The translations under genes were made by a program, and so were the position numbers. A stretch of DNA of 16,050 nucleotides from Bacillota bacterium (lineage in GTDB: Bacteria > Bacillota > Clostridia > Oscillospirales > Acutalibacteraceae): the NCBI GenBank assembly GCA_023460155.1, contig JAEWRF010000208.1:1-16050 (forward strand). Reading direction: 5' to 3'. The notes under the pieces are model-generated. The model did not search any database. It saw only the letters and a program-made list of their open reading frames with translations, and was not told where the DNA came from. Positions 1 through 6,849 of this stretch are shown piece after piece (position 1 is the first letter of the stretch; the number at the start of each line of letters is the position of its first letter).

Positions 1-1
1 G

Positions 2-673
2 CTCCATGCGGAGCACGGAGGCGGGAACAATTCCACTTTTTCGGCGCGGGTGCTTTCCTCCACCGGAACGGATATTTATTCTGCCATTTCTGCCGCGGTC
101 GGTTCCCTGAAGGGGCCGCGGCACGGCGGCGCGAATCATCGCGTTATGATGATGATGAACGAGCTGATGGAGCAGGTCCGCGATTGGGAAGACGAGGACG
201 AGGTGTCGGCTTATCTGGAAAAGGTACTGCGCGGCGAGGTCTGCGACCACTCCGGCCTGATTTACGGAATCGGCCATGCGGTTTATACGCTTTCCGATCC
301 GCGAGCCGTTATTCTTCGGCAGAAGGCGAAAAAGCTGGCCGCCGAGCGGGGAATGCTGAAAAAGTTTGAGCTTTTTGAACGGGTGGAGCGTCTTGCTCCC
401 GCCGTATTTGCGCGCGTGACCGGGAAAACAAAGGTGATGTGCGCCAACGTGGATTTCTATTCCGGGCTGGTCTATGAGCTCCTAGGGATCCCCAGCGACA
501 TTTACACGCCGTTGTTCGCCGTTTCCCGCATCGTAGGCTGGTGCGCGCACCGCATGGAGGAAATGGAAACCTGCGGCCGGATCATGCGGCCCGCTTATCG
601 TTCTCTGTCGCGCAATGTTCCCTATGTGCCGATTGAAAAGAGAACCCGTGAATTTGGGGAGGGGCTGCAGTGA
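2..673 (+). CDS. gltA: Citrate synthase, 5'-truncated by the window edge
   Basis: Citrate synthase condenses oxaloacetate and acetyl-CoA to citrate in the cytoplasm; in a fermentative anaerobe it probably feeds 2-oxoglutarate and glutamate synthesis. The reading frame is open from base 2, and the 223 visible residues are the C-terminal part of the usual 400-plus-residue enzyme. Visible signatures in order: LHAEHGGGNNSTF with the first substrate-binding histidine region; SLKGPRHGGAN; GIGHAVYTLSDPRA, holding the second active-site histidine and a citrate-binding arginine; and NVDFYSG, holding the catalytic aspartate, followed by AVSRIVGW and RPAYR. All expected catalytic positions in the visible part are present. 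The TGA stop at 671-673 overlaps the GTG start of the next gene by 4 bp, so the two are almost certainly co-transcribed and translationally coupled. A 2-methylcitrate synthase cannot be excluded from the fragment. The true start and promoter lie outside the window. Confidence 0.93.
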   Translation, partial: LHAEHGGGNNSTFSARVLSSTGTDIYSAISAAVGSLKGPRHGGANHRVMMMMNELMEQVRDWEDEDEVSAYLEKVLRGEVCDHSGLIYGIGHAVYTLSDPRAVILRQKAKKLAAERGMLKKFELFERVERLAPAVFARVTGKTKVMCANVDFYSGLVYELLGIPSDIYTPLFAVSRIVGWCAHRMEEMETCGRIMRPAYRSLSRNVPYVPIEKRTREFGEGLQ

Positions 674-1695
674 AAAAGGCGTGGATCGCGTTTGCCGTTA
701 CTCTGGCGGTCATTCTGCCCGCAAGAATCTATTGCATGACCACCCTGCTGGATCCGGCGACGGGTTTTTACAAAGACGGCGGAACACTGGTTCTGATCGT
801 TTCAATTGCGCTGGCCGTCGGGGCACTGGCCTCCATCCTCCTGCTCCCGGGGAAATGGCTCCGCACGATATGGGACGGCAGGCCCGTCCGAAATCTGCCC
901 GCCGCGGTAACCGGAGTTCTGGCGGGTCTGTTCCTTGCCCTGCAGTCGCTGGTCGGTTTTTCCGGCGCTTCCGGAGAAGATAATCTGGTGCTTTATTATC
1001 TCGTCTGTGCTCTGGGGATTCCCGCCGGTGCGGTGATTCTGGCGGCGGGCTACGGCCTTGCCACCGGCAAGAATGTTTTGGGCCGGCATCCTCTTGTGGC
1101 TCTTTTTCCGTCCGTCTGGGGCTGCATCATGCTGATCTATCTGTTTATCACTTTTGCTGCCATGGTCAATCTGGTGGAGAATGCCTATACAACATTTACG
1201 GTGGTGTTCCTGCTTTTATTCCTGTTTGTGCAGGCAAAATTGCTTACGGGAGTGGAAAGCGAAAAAAGTGCATCCCAGATTTATGTGGTGGGTTTCCCGG
1301 CGGCCCTTGTGGCGCTTGCCACCTCTGTGCCGGAATGCGTGATGGATTTTTCCGGGCGTACGGTGGTTCGCACTCTTCCGGCCGGTCAGCAGATCGTTTG
1401 TTTTGTGCTGTCGCTTTACGTTCTGGCGTACCTTGCGGCGCAGCAGAATACCCTTCGGCCTGTTTCCTCAGTCCTTCACAGCGGACCGGAGCCCATGCGC
1501 GAAGAAGATTCCGAAAACCCTGAAATCCGGCAGGCTGTTCCGGTTCTGCTTCCTTCCCCGGCGCAGGCGGAGGCCCGTTCCTCGGAGGCTGCGGCGGATT
1601 GGCTTGCGGAATGTGCGCAATACCTGAATGAGGCATGCGGAAGCCGTGAAAAATTCTCAGAACCTATTATTAGTCCGTTTCTGCCGACCCGGTAA
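670..1695 (+). CDS. Polytopic membrane protein of unknown function, coupled to citrate synthase
   Basis: I do not recognise a family for this 341-residue protein. It has about eight hydrophobic segments, near residues 5-22, 40-60, 77-98, 108-130, 143-165, 172-192, 203-221 and 241-257. A hydrophilic tail of about 80 residues follows, acidic in its first part (REEDSENPE) and rich in Ala, Glu and Pro. The first segment is preceded by MKKAW, which would serve as an uncleaved signal anchor. The GTG start at 670 is chosen because it sits inside the citrate synthase stop (GTGA, 4-bp overlap), a classic coupling arrangement, and GGGGAGGGG just upstream can act as ribosome binding site. No transporter, kinase or protease motif is visible. 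Co-transcription suggests a condition shared with citrate synthase, but no function can be inferred. No convincing terminator follows it before gap. Confidence 0.85.
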   Translation: MKKAWIAFAVTLAVILPARIYCMTTLLDPATGFYKDGGTLVLIVSIALAVGALASILLLPGKWLRTIWDGRPVRNLPAAVTGVLAGLFLALQSLVGFSGASGEDNLVLYYLVCALGIPAGAVILAAGYGLATGKNVLGRHPLVALFPSVWGCIMLIYLFITFAAMVNLVENAYTTFTVVFLLLFLFVQAKLLTGVESEKSASQIYVVGFPAALVALATSVPECVMDFSGRTVVRTLPAGQQIVCFVLSLYVLAYLAAQQNTLRPVSSVLHSGPEPMREEDSENPEIRQAVPVLLPSPAQAEARSSEAAADWLAECAQYLNEACGSREKFSEPIISPFLPTR

Positions 1696-1726
1696 GGACC
1701 TGATAGTTAATTTCTTGTCAAAACGC

Positions 1727-1753
1727 TTGTAAAACAGCAGAAAATGCTATAAA
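1727..1753 (+). promoter_or_regulatory. Candidate extended -10 promoter of gap
   Basis: TATAAA at 1748-1753 is preceded by TG at 1745-1746, giving an extended -10 element. The best -35 is TTGTAA at 1727-1732 with a short 15-bp spacer; TTGTCA at 1715-1720 looks better but is 27 bp away, too far. The start site would be near 1760, about 35 nt before the gap start codon. The pentamer CTTGT occurs twice, 12 bp apart (1714 and 1726). Predicted by eye only. Confidence 0.5.
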
Positions 1754-1795
1754 ATAAACGGTGGAGAAATCATCAATTTTTAGGAGGTAAATTTC

Positions 1796-2812
1796 ATGGC
1801 AATTAAAGTAGGCATCAATGGCTTTGGCCGTATCGGCCGCCTTGTGTTCCGTGCTGCCGTTGCACAGCCGGAAACATTTGAGGTTGTCGGCATCAACGAT
1901 CCGTTTATCGACGTTGATTATATGGTGTACATGGTTAAATATGACACCATGCACGGTCATTTTGACGGTGACGTAAAGGCCGAAAACGGCAAACTGGTCG
2001 TCAACGGCAAGGCGATCGAAGTTTTCGCAGAGAAAGATCCTTCCCAGATTCCGTGGGGCAAGATCGCTGCGGAGTATGTAGTAGAGTCCACCGGTGTTTT
2101 CACCAGCACGGACAAGGCTTCCGCTCATATCAAGGCCGGCGCAAAGAAAGTCGTCATTTCCGCTCCTGCTAAGGATGATACCCCGACTTTTGTCTGCGGC
2201 GTTAACCTTGACATGTACAATAAGGACATGAAGGTCGTTTCGAACGCTTCCTGCACAACCAACTGCCTGGCTCCGCTGGTCAAGGTTGTTAACGACAAGT
2301 TCGGAATCGTCGAAGGCCTCATGACTACGGTTCATTCCACAACCGCTACCCAGAAGACGGTTGACGGTCCTTCCATGAAAGACTGGAGAGGCGGCCGTTC
2401 TGCTGCCGGCAACATCATCCCCTCCACGACCGGCGCTGCAAAGGCTTGCGCTCTTGTTATTCCGTCCGTTAAGGGCAAGCTGACCGGCATGTCCATGCGT
2501 GTTCCGACCCTGGACGTTTCCGTTGTCGACCTGACCTGCAGCCTGAAGACTCCGACCACCTACGACGAGATCTGCAAGGCGATCAAAGATGCTTCCGAAG
2601 GCGAGCTGAAGGGAATCCTCGGCTACACGGAGGACATGGTTGTTTCTTCCGATTTCCTCGGTGACGCACGTACTTCCATCTTCGATGCGAAGGCCGGCAT
2701 CATGCTGAACGACCACTTTGTCAAGCTGGTTTCCTGGTACGACAATGAGTGGGGCTACAGCAACAAGGTCCTCGAGCTCATCAAACACATGAGCAAAGTC
2801 GACCACGAATAA
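1796..2812 (+). CDS. gap: Glyceraldehyde-3-phosphate dehydrogenase, type I, NAD-dependent
   Basis: This cytosolic glycolytic enzyme oxidises and phosphorylates glyceraldehyde-3-phosphate to 1,3-bisphosphoglycerate. It has 338 residues, the normal family length. The Rossmann glycine motif GINGFGRIGR is at residues 7-16. The aspartate of GINDPF (about residue 35), at the end of the second strand, favours NAD over NADP. The active site SNASCTTNCLAP places the catalytic cysteine at 153, and the partner histidine is at 180 in TTVHSTTATQ. GPSMKDWRGGRSAAGNIIPS carries the phosphate-binding loop, and SWYDNEWGYS is near the C terminus. A strong ribosome binding site, AGGAGG at 1782-1787, lies 8 nt before the ATG. 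The gene is flanked by its own candidate promoter and a strong terminator, so it is probably a single-gene, highly expressed unit, not part of the usual gap-pgk-tpi cluster. Confidence 0.98.
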   Translation: MAIKVGINGFGRIGRLVFRAAVAQPETFEVVGINDPFIDVDYMVYMVKYDTMHGHFDGDVKAENGKLVVNGKAIEVFAEKDPSQIPWGKIAAEYVVESTGVFTSTDKASAHIKAGAKKVVISAPAKDDTPTFVCGVNLDMYNKDMKVVSNASCTTNCLAPLVKVVNDKFGIVEGLMTTVHSTTATQKTVDGPSMKDWRGGRSAAGNIIPSTTGAAKACALVIPSVKGKLTGMSMRVPTLDVSVVDLTCSLKTPTTYDEICKAIKDASEGELKGILGYTEDMVVSSDFLGDARTSIFDAKAGIMLNDHFVKLVSWYDNEWGYSNKVLELIKHMSKVDHE

Positions 2813-2822
2813 TTGAATTTTC

Positions 2823-2860
2823 AAAAGCCCTGCGGCGCAAGCCGCAGGGCTTTTCTTTTT
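2823..2860 (+). terminator. Rho-independent terminator of gap
   Basis: A perfect 14-bp stem (2823-2836 with 2841-2854) is closed by a GCAA tetraloop, a very stable GNRA loop, and followed by C and five T. The core stem GCCCTGCGGC is GC-rich. The A-run on the left arm makes it potentially bidirectional, but no minus-strand gene ends here. It starts 10 nt after the gap stop. Confidence 0.95.
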
Positions 2861-3032
2861 GTGCAGTAAATCCCCCGGTGGTGGAGGGAAGAACGGAAAA
2901 GTTCTCGCTTCGAGTTCCTTTTTATCTCAATTCTCCATTTAAATTGGATCAACTCTGAAAAGACAAAAAAATCTTCCTATAAATCTTAGGAAAAATACCA
3001 ATAAGGAAGGGTTTCGACAAAATATTTCTAAT
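2861..3032. other. AT-rich intergenic region with a small inverted repeat
   Basis: No gene is supported between the gap terminator and the promoter region of the secreted protein. The stretch turns strongly AT-rich after about 2920. The only clear structure is a perfect inverted repeat, TTCCTA at 2974-2979 and TAGGAA at 2987-2992 with a 7-nt spacer, which could be an operator or chance. A weak GGAA...CTCG-CTT-CGAG...TTCC arrangement around 2895-2923, followed by five T, resembles a poor second terminator. Confidence 0.35.
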
Positions 3033-3065
3033 TTGGAAGCTATGTAAATAATTGGAAACTATAAT
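3033..3065 (+). promoter_or_regulatory. Candidate promoter with 20-bp-phased direct repeat, upstream of the secreted protein gene
   Basis: A perfect -10 hexamer TATAAT lies at 3060-3065. No good -35 is at 17 bp, which suggests an activated promoter or another sigma factor. Two near-identical copies of TTGGAAnCTAT lie at 3033-3043 and 3053-3063, exactly 20 bp apart, about two helical turns. The second copy runs into the -10. This is the spacing expected of a regulator binding one face of the DNA. Transcription would start near 3072 and leave a leader of about 155 nt. Confidence 0.45.
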
Positions 3066-3088
3066 GTCTTTATAGCTGGATTTTTATT

Positions 3089-3193
3089 CGGCCGGCCGGT
3101 AGTTGCTTGGGGAAAGCGCACACCGAATGCGGTACAACGGGTTCCTTAATTGAAAACATGGGAGGGAAGGGAAAGCGAAGGCAGGAAACCGGC
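3089..3193 (+). other. Possible structured 5' leader of the secreted protein mRNA
   Basis: The leader begins with a GC palindrome (CGGCCGGCCGG, 3089-3099) that stands out from AT-rich DNA. Helices can be nested by eye. GCCGGT at 3095-3100 pairs with ACCGGC at 3188-3193. Inside it, GTTG at 3102-3105 can pair with CAAC further on (about 3135-3138), enclosing a short CTT/AAG hairpin and ACCG-AATG-CGGT (3122-3133). The closing helix ends about 33 nt before the chosen start codon. The helices are short and could be chance. I could not match the region to a known riboswitch core (c-di-GMP, TPP, cobalamin, SAM, FMN and fluoride were considered). Confidence 0.2.
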
Positions 3194-3226
3194 AAAATCT
3201 TGAATGTTGAGGTGAACAAAAAGAAC

Positions 3227-6200
3227 ATGAATGTTTCGAAAAAAGCTCTGTCGCTATTGCTCTCGATTTCGATGGTGGTCACTTCCTTTGTCGGAACCGG
3301 TGTGTTCGCGGCGGACGGCGGCAATGCAGCTTGTGACAGCAACTTCGACAGCGGAACCTATTACCACTTTCATATCACCGATTCTCAGTCGCAGGAAGGC
3401 GCTGTGACACTGACGGGGGTGGAACAAGGAGCTCCGAACAACTACTACGCCATTCCGACGGAAGTTGACAGTCAGGAGAATGGAACCTACACCTACAAGG
3501 TGAACGCCGTCGACCATGATGCGTTCGCGAACGCGGGAGCGAGCGAGATTTCCTACGGGGAATATTTTGCAAAAACCGACAACATGGTGGGTGGTTCTGT
3601 CGGCATCTACAAGGACAGCGCGAATAACGATGTTTATGCAGTCGCTTTTCCGGATGACGGCTACAGAGTTAACAAATGGCTTGACAACACGTATGGTAAC
3701 GAAATTACAGACCAGTACAAACAAATCAGCGGAAAAGATTTCAGCGGAATTAAGCTGACTGCCGGAGAGGAGGTTGCGGTAACATTCACGAACCTTATCG
3801 AAACGCGGGATTTTGATGAGAGAGATAATTATGCCGAAATCGAAGCAGGCAGATATCAATTTAACTACGCCGGGAAGTCCGGCCTTACATGGTCGATCGT
3901 GAAGGATGCGAACGGCAAGGAACTGACCAGCGCGCAGGGTGTCCTGAGCATCAGCGGCGATATTATCACGGTCAATTCAAACAAGGTCGGCGAGCGGGTG
4001 CTTCTGCAGGCGGTAGACCCTGAGGATTCGACAAAGGTTTACTTTGTCAGGGTTGAGGTAAGCGGCAATCAGCCGGAACTGTCTCTCCAGCCGAAATCCG
4101 GCCCGCTGGACGCCCCCTTGTTTGTCGGCGACAGCACCGACTTTACGGTGTCAACAAACGACCAATCAACCCCGGACTATACGGTTACCTTTAACGGGAG
4201 CAAAACGAGTAAGTATCTGAAGGTTACAAAGCAGGACAAAACCGGGTTCACGGTTACTGCGGTCAGCGGCATCCCAAATGTCCCGGTAACCGTAACTATC
4301 GTTGTCTCTGCGAAAAATTATCAGCCCAGTCGTTGGAACAGAGTTACAGTTCTGTACAGAGGGCTGACGATCAACGGGACAAGCTTTTTCTACCCCAACC
4401 CCGACACTTCGTCCGCGACATTTACGGCCGCAGCAAGCGATACGGGTGCATTGGTTTCAGATGTAACCTGGAGCTCCAGCAACGACAGTGTAGCGTCGGT
4501 GGCGGCCGACGGTAAGGTCACCGCTAAGGCGGTTGGCTGGACTGTTATTAAAGCAACCTCTGTCTCCAGCGGTTATGTCGGCAGGAAGACTGTCTATGTC
4601 GGCGATTCCGCAATGGCTCCGTTCTCCTATTCCTTTGATAACGGCGACTATACGGACGTTCCGGCAGATCAGCTGTCAATTGACGGAATCCTGTATCAGA
4701 ATGAGGACAACGACGACGCGCCGGACCTCGGTCCAGTTGTTCAGGAAGGCTACTATTATGACAACGATCTCGGCTTCAGCTCGGGCACGAATTTCAATGT
4801 GAAGCTTCCGGTCAAGTCCGACGGCTACAGTTTTTCCGCAGCTGCAAGCGGCGAGAAGGAACATGGCAGCACAAGCACTTACGACTATAAGAAAGTGATA
4901 CTTTCCAAGGACGTTACAGTGAGCAGCGCCGATTCCGGCAATTCGACGATCATCACAATTCCGGTTTCGGAGTTCAGTTCCTACCCGGATCTTTCCATTT
5001 ATGCAAGACCGAAGAGCGGTATCACCTATGAGTGGAGCGTATCAGTAGGAGGGGAATGCACGGACGATCCGCAGAAGTGGAATTTCGACCGTGCGGGTAC
5101 CTATACGTACACTGCCGCCAGCGGCAAGACCTTTACCTTCAGCGACGATGGGACGTTCTATCTGGGCACGGATAAACAAGTGGTGAAAAATCAGATCATC
5201 ACGGACCGCTATAATCTCAGTTATCAGGAAACTTTGGTGTATTCCTTCGACGATACACCCTTTGTGAAGGAAATCCGGGCGGAGGTACCCAAGGCCAATC
5301 CTACGGAATCCTGGGTCTGGACCGGTGAAGACACGGATTATTACGATTGGCAATATGATGATTCCAACGGCCCGGCATTTGTAGATTATGAGAATTGCAC
5401 CGATGGTTCCAATAATGATGTCTATACCCTGAACGGTAATTCCCCGACACCGTCCCATCCGACGGATAACGGCGGCTCATCCACTACAACCGTTACAACC
5501 CCAACTTCGCCGGAGACCGCAGCGCCCGGCACAACAACTACAACTCAGAGCCCAACCGGCGCAGCAACGGTCACCTATGTCACAGTTGCTTCCGCACCGG
5601 TTGTGAATGGAAGCACCTGTTCGGTCAGCACCTCTGTCCCTGCTGATGCTGCGGCGGCTGCCGCGGCGGCCGGTACGGCGGCACACCCCGCTACGCTGGC
5701 GGTTCAGCTTCCGGTCAGTGCTCTGGTCGCTCAGTTGGCAGCGCCGGTGCAGACGGTTGCTTTGTCCGTGAGCGCTCCTACCAGCGTTGTATACGGAACA
5801 GCCAGCAACGTTGTTGTGAGTATTCCGCTGGATTCGACGGTGCTTCAGGCTGCCCAGGCTGCGAAAAAGGACCTGAAGGTTACGGTTCTTGACGCAGCGA
5901 CCGGGCTGCCTGCTTACACCTGGACCTTCACAGGCGCTTCTCTCGCCGGAGCAACTGCTTTGACATCCATCAATCTCGCAATGAGGACCCTGACCACTAC
6001 GCTGGATGCCGGTGTGAGCGGCGCTCTCCCGACTGCCGTACATGGTGCGGTTTTGGCCTTTGCCAACAACGGCGAACTGCCGGGACGCGCATCGGTGAGC
6101 GTTTATGTCGGCGATCAGGGCTTTGTTCCCGGTCAGCAGGCATTCCTGTATTATTACAATGAAGAGACCGGCGCACTGGAGACGACCGATAATCCTCCGA

Positions 6201-6538
6201 TTATAATCGACGCCCAAGGCGACGCCCAGATTGGAGTCACGCACAACTCCAAGTATGTCCTGCTGCCGAAGCAGGTAGCAGCCGTGACTCCGATAAAGCT
6301 GGATACGGGCAAAAAGCTTTCGGTGAAAGCGAGCCAGTCCTATTTATTTAAAGTGACGGCCTCCCAAAAGCCGACCTTTGCTTCCGGCAACAACGCCGTC
6401 TTTACGGCGTCCTTAGTCGGTTCCAAAGGAAACAATTATTTCTTCAAGGTGACTGCCGTCGGTAAGGTCGGCAGCAGTACCGGGTTCTACGTGAACGACG
6501 AGAAAAAGCCGCGCACGGTGGCAACCATCGTAAAATAA
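3227..6538 (+). CDS. Large secreted protein with a bacterial Ig-like (Big2) domain
   Basis: A secreted or surface protein of about 1103 residues. The signal peptide is MNVSKKALSL..., a hydrophobic core and a VFA-A cleavage site near residue 28. After about 350 residues of unrecognised, probably beta-rich sequence, a Big2 domain spans roughly 375-458, with the hallmark VTWSSSNDSVASVAADGKV. A Thr/Ser/Pro linker (about 738-781) and an alanine run (about 805-821) precede two C-terminal modules. One, about 957-1015, reads YVGDQGF...YYYNEETGALE...HNSKYVLLP, a pattern I associate with clostridial surface proteins. The last, about 1021-1101, ends GFYVNDEKKPRTVATIV. There is no LPXTG, SLH or C-terminal membrane segment, so anchoring is unclear. 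ATG 3227 is chosen because it starts the signal peptide, with GAGGTG 12 nt upstream; GTG 3212 is an in-frame alternative. Adhesion or glycan binding is plausible but inferred only. Confidence 0.88.
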   Translation: MNVSKKALSLLLSISMVVTSFVGTGVFAADGGNAACDSNFDSGTYYHFHITDSQSQEGAVTLTGVEQGAPNNYYAIPTEVDSQENGTYTYKVNAVDHDAFANAGASEISYGEYFAKTDNMVGGSVGIYKDSANNDVYAVAFPDDGYRVNKWLDNTYGNEITDQYKQISGKDFSGIKLTAGEEVAVTFTNLIETRDFDERDNYAEIEAGRYQFNYAGKSGLTWSIVKDANGKELTSAQGVLSISGDIITVNSNKVGERVLLQAVDPEDSTKVYFVRVEVSGNQPELSLQPKSGPLDAPLFVGDSTDFTVSTNDQSTPDYTVTFNGSKTSKYLKVTKQDKTGFTVTAVSGIPNVPVTVTIVVSAKNYQPSRWNRVTVLYRGLTINGTSFFYPNPDTSSATFTAAASDTGALVSDVTWSSSNDSVASVAADGKVTAKAVGWTVIKATSVSSGYVGRKTVYVGDSAMAPFSYSFDNGDYTDVPADQLSIDGILYQNEDNDDAPDLGPVVQEGYYYDNDLGFSSGTNFNVKLPVKSDGYSFSAAASGEKEHGSTSTYDYKKVILSKDVTVSSADSGNSTIITIPVSEFSSYPDLSIYARPKSGITYEWSVSVGGECTDDPQKWNFDRAGTYTYTAASGKTFTFSDDGTFYLGTDKQVVKNQIITDRYNLSYQETLVYSFDDTPFVKEIRAEVPKANPTESWVWTGEDTDYYDWQYDDSNGPAFVDYENCTDGSNNDVYTLNGNSPTPSHPTDNGGSSTTTVTTPTSPETAAPGTTTTTQSPTGAATVTYVTVASAPVVNGSTCSVSTSVPADAAAAAAAAGTAAHPATLAVQLPVSALVAQLAAPVQTVALSVSAPTSVVYGTASNVVVSIPLDSTVLQAAQAAKKDLKVTVLDAATGLPAYTWTFTGASLAGATALTSINLAMRTLTTTLDAGVSGALPTAVHGAVLAFANNGELPGRASVSVYVGDQGFVPGQQAFLYYYNEETGALETTDNPPIIIDAQGDAQIGVTHNSKYVLLPKQVAAVTPIKLDTGKKLSVKASQSYLFKVTASQKPTFASGNNAVFTASLVGSKGNNYFFKVTAVGKVGSSTGFYVNDEKKPRTVATIVK

Positions 6539-6557
6539 AGAGCAAAAGTATTCTGCA

Positions 6558-6592
6558 GGCGGCGGTCCGGTTTTCCGGACCGCCGCCTTTTT
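6558..6592 (+). terminator. Rho-independent terminator of the secreted protein gene
   Basis: A perfect 13-bp GC-rich stem (6558-6570 with 6575-6587) has a TTTT loop and is followed by five T at 6588-6592. It begins 19 nt after the stop codon and insulates the glycogen operon from upstream transcription. Confidence 0.95.
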
Positions 6593-6713
6593 GTTCCTTC
6601 CTTGGTCTGCCGGCTCCTGTGCCTCCTGCGGAAGCGGAGAAATCCGTCAAATAATACAGGAATCGACAGAACCGCTATGCTATGATAAAGATGCTACAGA
6701 AAAGAAATTCAGC

Positions 6714-6737
6714 TTTTTGTAACAAAGAATACAAAAA
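6714..6737. repeat. AT-rich inverted repeat upstream of the glycogen operon
   Basis: TTTTTGTA at 6714-6721 and TACAAAAA at 6730-6737 form a perfect 8-bp inverted repeat with an 8-nt spacer. It lies about 45 bp upstream of the predicted glgB -35, a possible regulator site. The low complexity (A and T runs) weakens the case. The rest of 6593-6849 holds no gene; an isolated extended -10 (TGCTATGAT, 6678-6686) without a -35 is also present. Confidence 0.3.
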
Positions 6738-6763
6738 AACAAATATTTTGATGGGAATCATGC

Positions 6764-6793
6764 TGAAATATCACCAAATTACTTGATATTTTA
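6764..6793. promoter_or_regulatory. Candidate operator overlapping the glgB -35
   Basis: TGAAATATCA (6764-6773) and TGATATTTTA (6784-6793) form a 10-bp inverted repeat with one mismatch and a 10-nt spacer. The right arm covers the predicted -35 hexamer at 6783-6788. A dimeric protein bound here would be expected to block sigma factor contact, so repression is the natural guess. No regulator is identified. Confidence 0.4.
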
Positions 6794-6810
6794 GCAATTT
6801 GTGATATGAT
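6783..6810 (+). promoter_or_regulatory. Sigma-A-type promoter of the glg operon
   Basis: TTGATA at 6783-6788 is separated by 16 bp from TATGAT at 6805-6810, with TG at 6802-6803 giving an extended -10. Start site expected near 6817, leaving a leader of about 33 nt before glgB. This is the only good promoter seen ahead of the four glg genes. Confidence 0.75.
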
Positions 6811-6849
6811 AGCGTTAAACAGGCAGCACACCGAAAGGGAGTTGTTCGA

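Noticed and set aside
1718..2824. A 368-codon open frame antisense to the whole gap gene
   Set aside because: It mirrors gap almost end to end, has no ribosome binding site or family resemblance, and arises from gap's biased codon use; gap itself has every catalytic motif.
3107..3226. Longer forms of the secreted protein starting at TTG 3107 or at upstream ATG/TTG codons
   Set aside because: They would put about 40 charged residues before a typical signal peptide; the signal peptide sequence argues for ATG 3227 (or GTG 3212).
3089..3226. A c-di-GMP (GEMM) or other known riboswitch before the secreted protein
   Set aside because: The conserved GEMM core stretches and the cores of TPP, cobalamin, SAM, FMN and fluoride switches are not visible; only short generic helices can be drawn.
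5477..6244. A 255-codon minus-strand frame under the secreted protein's C-terminal half
   Set aside because: Rich in Arg, Ser, Cys and Gly from the repetitive Thr/Ala-coding DNA opposite; no domain and no start signals.
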